DNA of 14,129 nt from JBKBMT01 sp046295655 (GTDB lineage: Bacteria > Pseudomonadota > Alphaproteobacteria > Rhodobacterales > Rhodobacteraceae): the NCBI GenBank assembly GCA_046295655.1, contig JBKBMT010000067.1:1-14129 (forward strand), written 5' to 3'. The translations under genes were made by a program, and so were the position numbers. Below are positions 13,984 to 14,129 of the stretch, in pieces; the stretch's first letter is position 1; every line of letters starts with the position of its first letter. The notes beneath the pieces were generated by a model, which did not search any database, had not been told where the DNA came from, and saw nothing but the letters and a program-made list of their open reading frames with translations.

Positions 13984-14129
13984 ATGAACAAGAGCGTGAT
14001 CGTCGGGCTGATCCTGATCGTGGCTGCCGTGGCGGGATACTGGCAGCTCGTGCATGTTCCGCAGCAACGTGCCGCCGAAGAGGCCGCCGCTGCGGCGGCC
14101 GAACAGGCACGCGCCGCCGAGGCCGAGGC
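13984..14129 (+). CDS. Membrane-anchored protein of unknown function, N-terminus only
   Basis: The gene runs off the right edge; 48 codons are visible. Residues 1-3 (MNK) lead into a hydrophobic segment at about 5-23 (VIVGLILIVAAVAGYWQLV), a signal-anchor or uncleaved signal peptide. An Ala/Glu/Gln-rich stretch with coiled-coil character follows (QQRAAEEAAAAAAEQARAAEAE). GGAGGAG ends 6 bases before the ATG, a strong ribosome binding site that confirms the start. The topology suggests an inner-membrane protein with its bulk in the periplasm. No domain is reached, so no function is assigned. It is divergent from infC and may share its control region. Confidence 0.8.
   Translation, partial: MNKSVIVGLILIVAAVAGYWQLVHVPQQRAAEEAAAAAAEQARAAEAE

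Noticed and set aside
11335..14067. 910-codon minus-strand open frame
   Set aside because: It is antisense to the MoxR ATPase and dipeptidase genes, and overlaps infC in another frame. The translated sequence has no recognisable domain and is typical GC-driven shadow coding.

Overview
The window is GC-rich DNA of an alphaproteobacterium, most likely a member of Rhodobacterales (Rhodobacter/Paracoccus/Rhodovulum-like). The support is the IF-3 sequence, the E. coli-type (class II) dihydroorotase and the general protein flavour. No 16S rRNA, tRNA, insertion sequence, CRISPR array or phage gene was seen. The window is gene-dense, and no stretch of more than 300 bases lacks a gene.

Layout, left to right. 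(1) The 3' end of an acyl-CoA synthetase gene (1-621) runs by overlap into two paralogous DxD-containing glycosyltransferases (606-1583 and 1583-2626), probably one translationally coupled unit. (2) After a 142-base gap holding a 14-bp palindrome and a good -10 box comes a stand-alone alpha/beta-hydrolase-like protein that lacks the usual Ser and His (2769-3758), then pyrC (3799-4833). (3) Convergent to pyrC is a 754-residue glycosyltransferase on the minus strand (7160-4896). Its C-terminal half is a third paralog of the same family, and its N-terminal half looks like a decayed copy of that fold. (4) Divergent from it is a 737-residue fusion (7296-9509): a GT32-type sugar transferase, a Rossmann/methyltransferase-like middle, and an alpha/beta-hydrolase-like C-terminus that is the intact paralog of the stand-alone protein in (2). 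(5) An asparagine-synthase-like ATP-pyrophosphatase follows (9639-11117). (6) The right end is housekeeping: a MoxR-type AAA+ ATPase (11218-12126), an M19 dipeptidase (12166-13245), infC on the minus strand (13811-13272) and the first 48 codons of a membrane-anchored protein (13984 to the window end).

Working model (inference): about six genes between 606 and 11117 form a glycan- or surface-modification locus built from shuffled paralogous modules, with pyrC embedded in it. The acceptor, the sugar donors and the role of the hydrolase-like domains cannot be read from sequence alone.

The most interesting points are the three-module fusion, the intact/degenerate pairs of hydrolase and glycosyltransferase domains, and infC. 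For infC, a promoter, Shine-Dalgarno and protein-length argument points to an AUA start codon rather than the upstream ATG.
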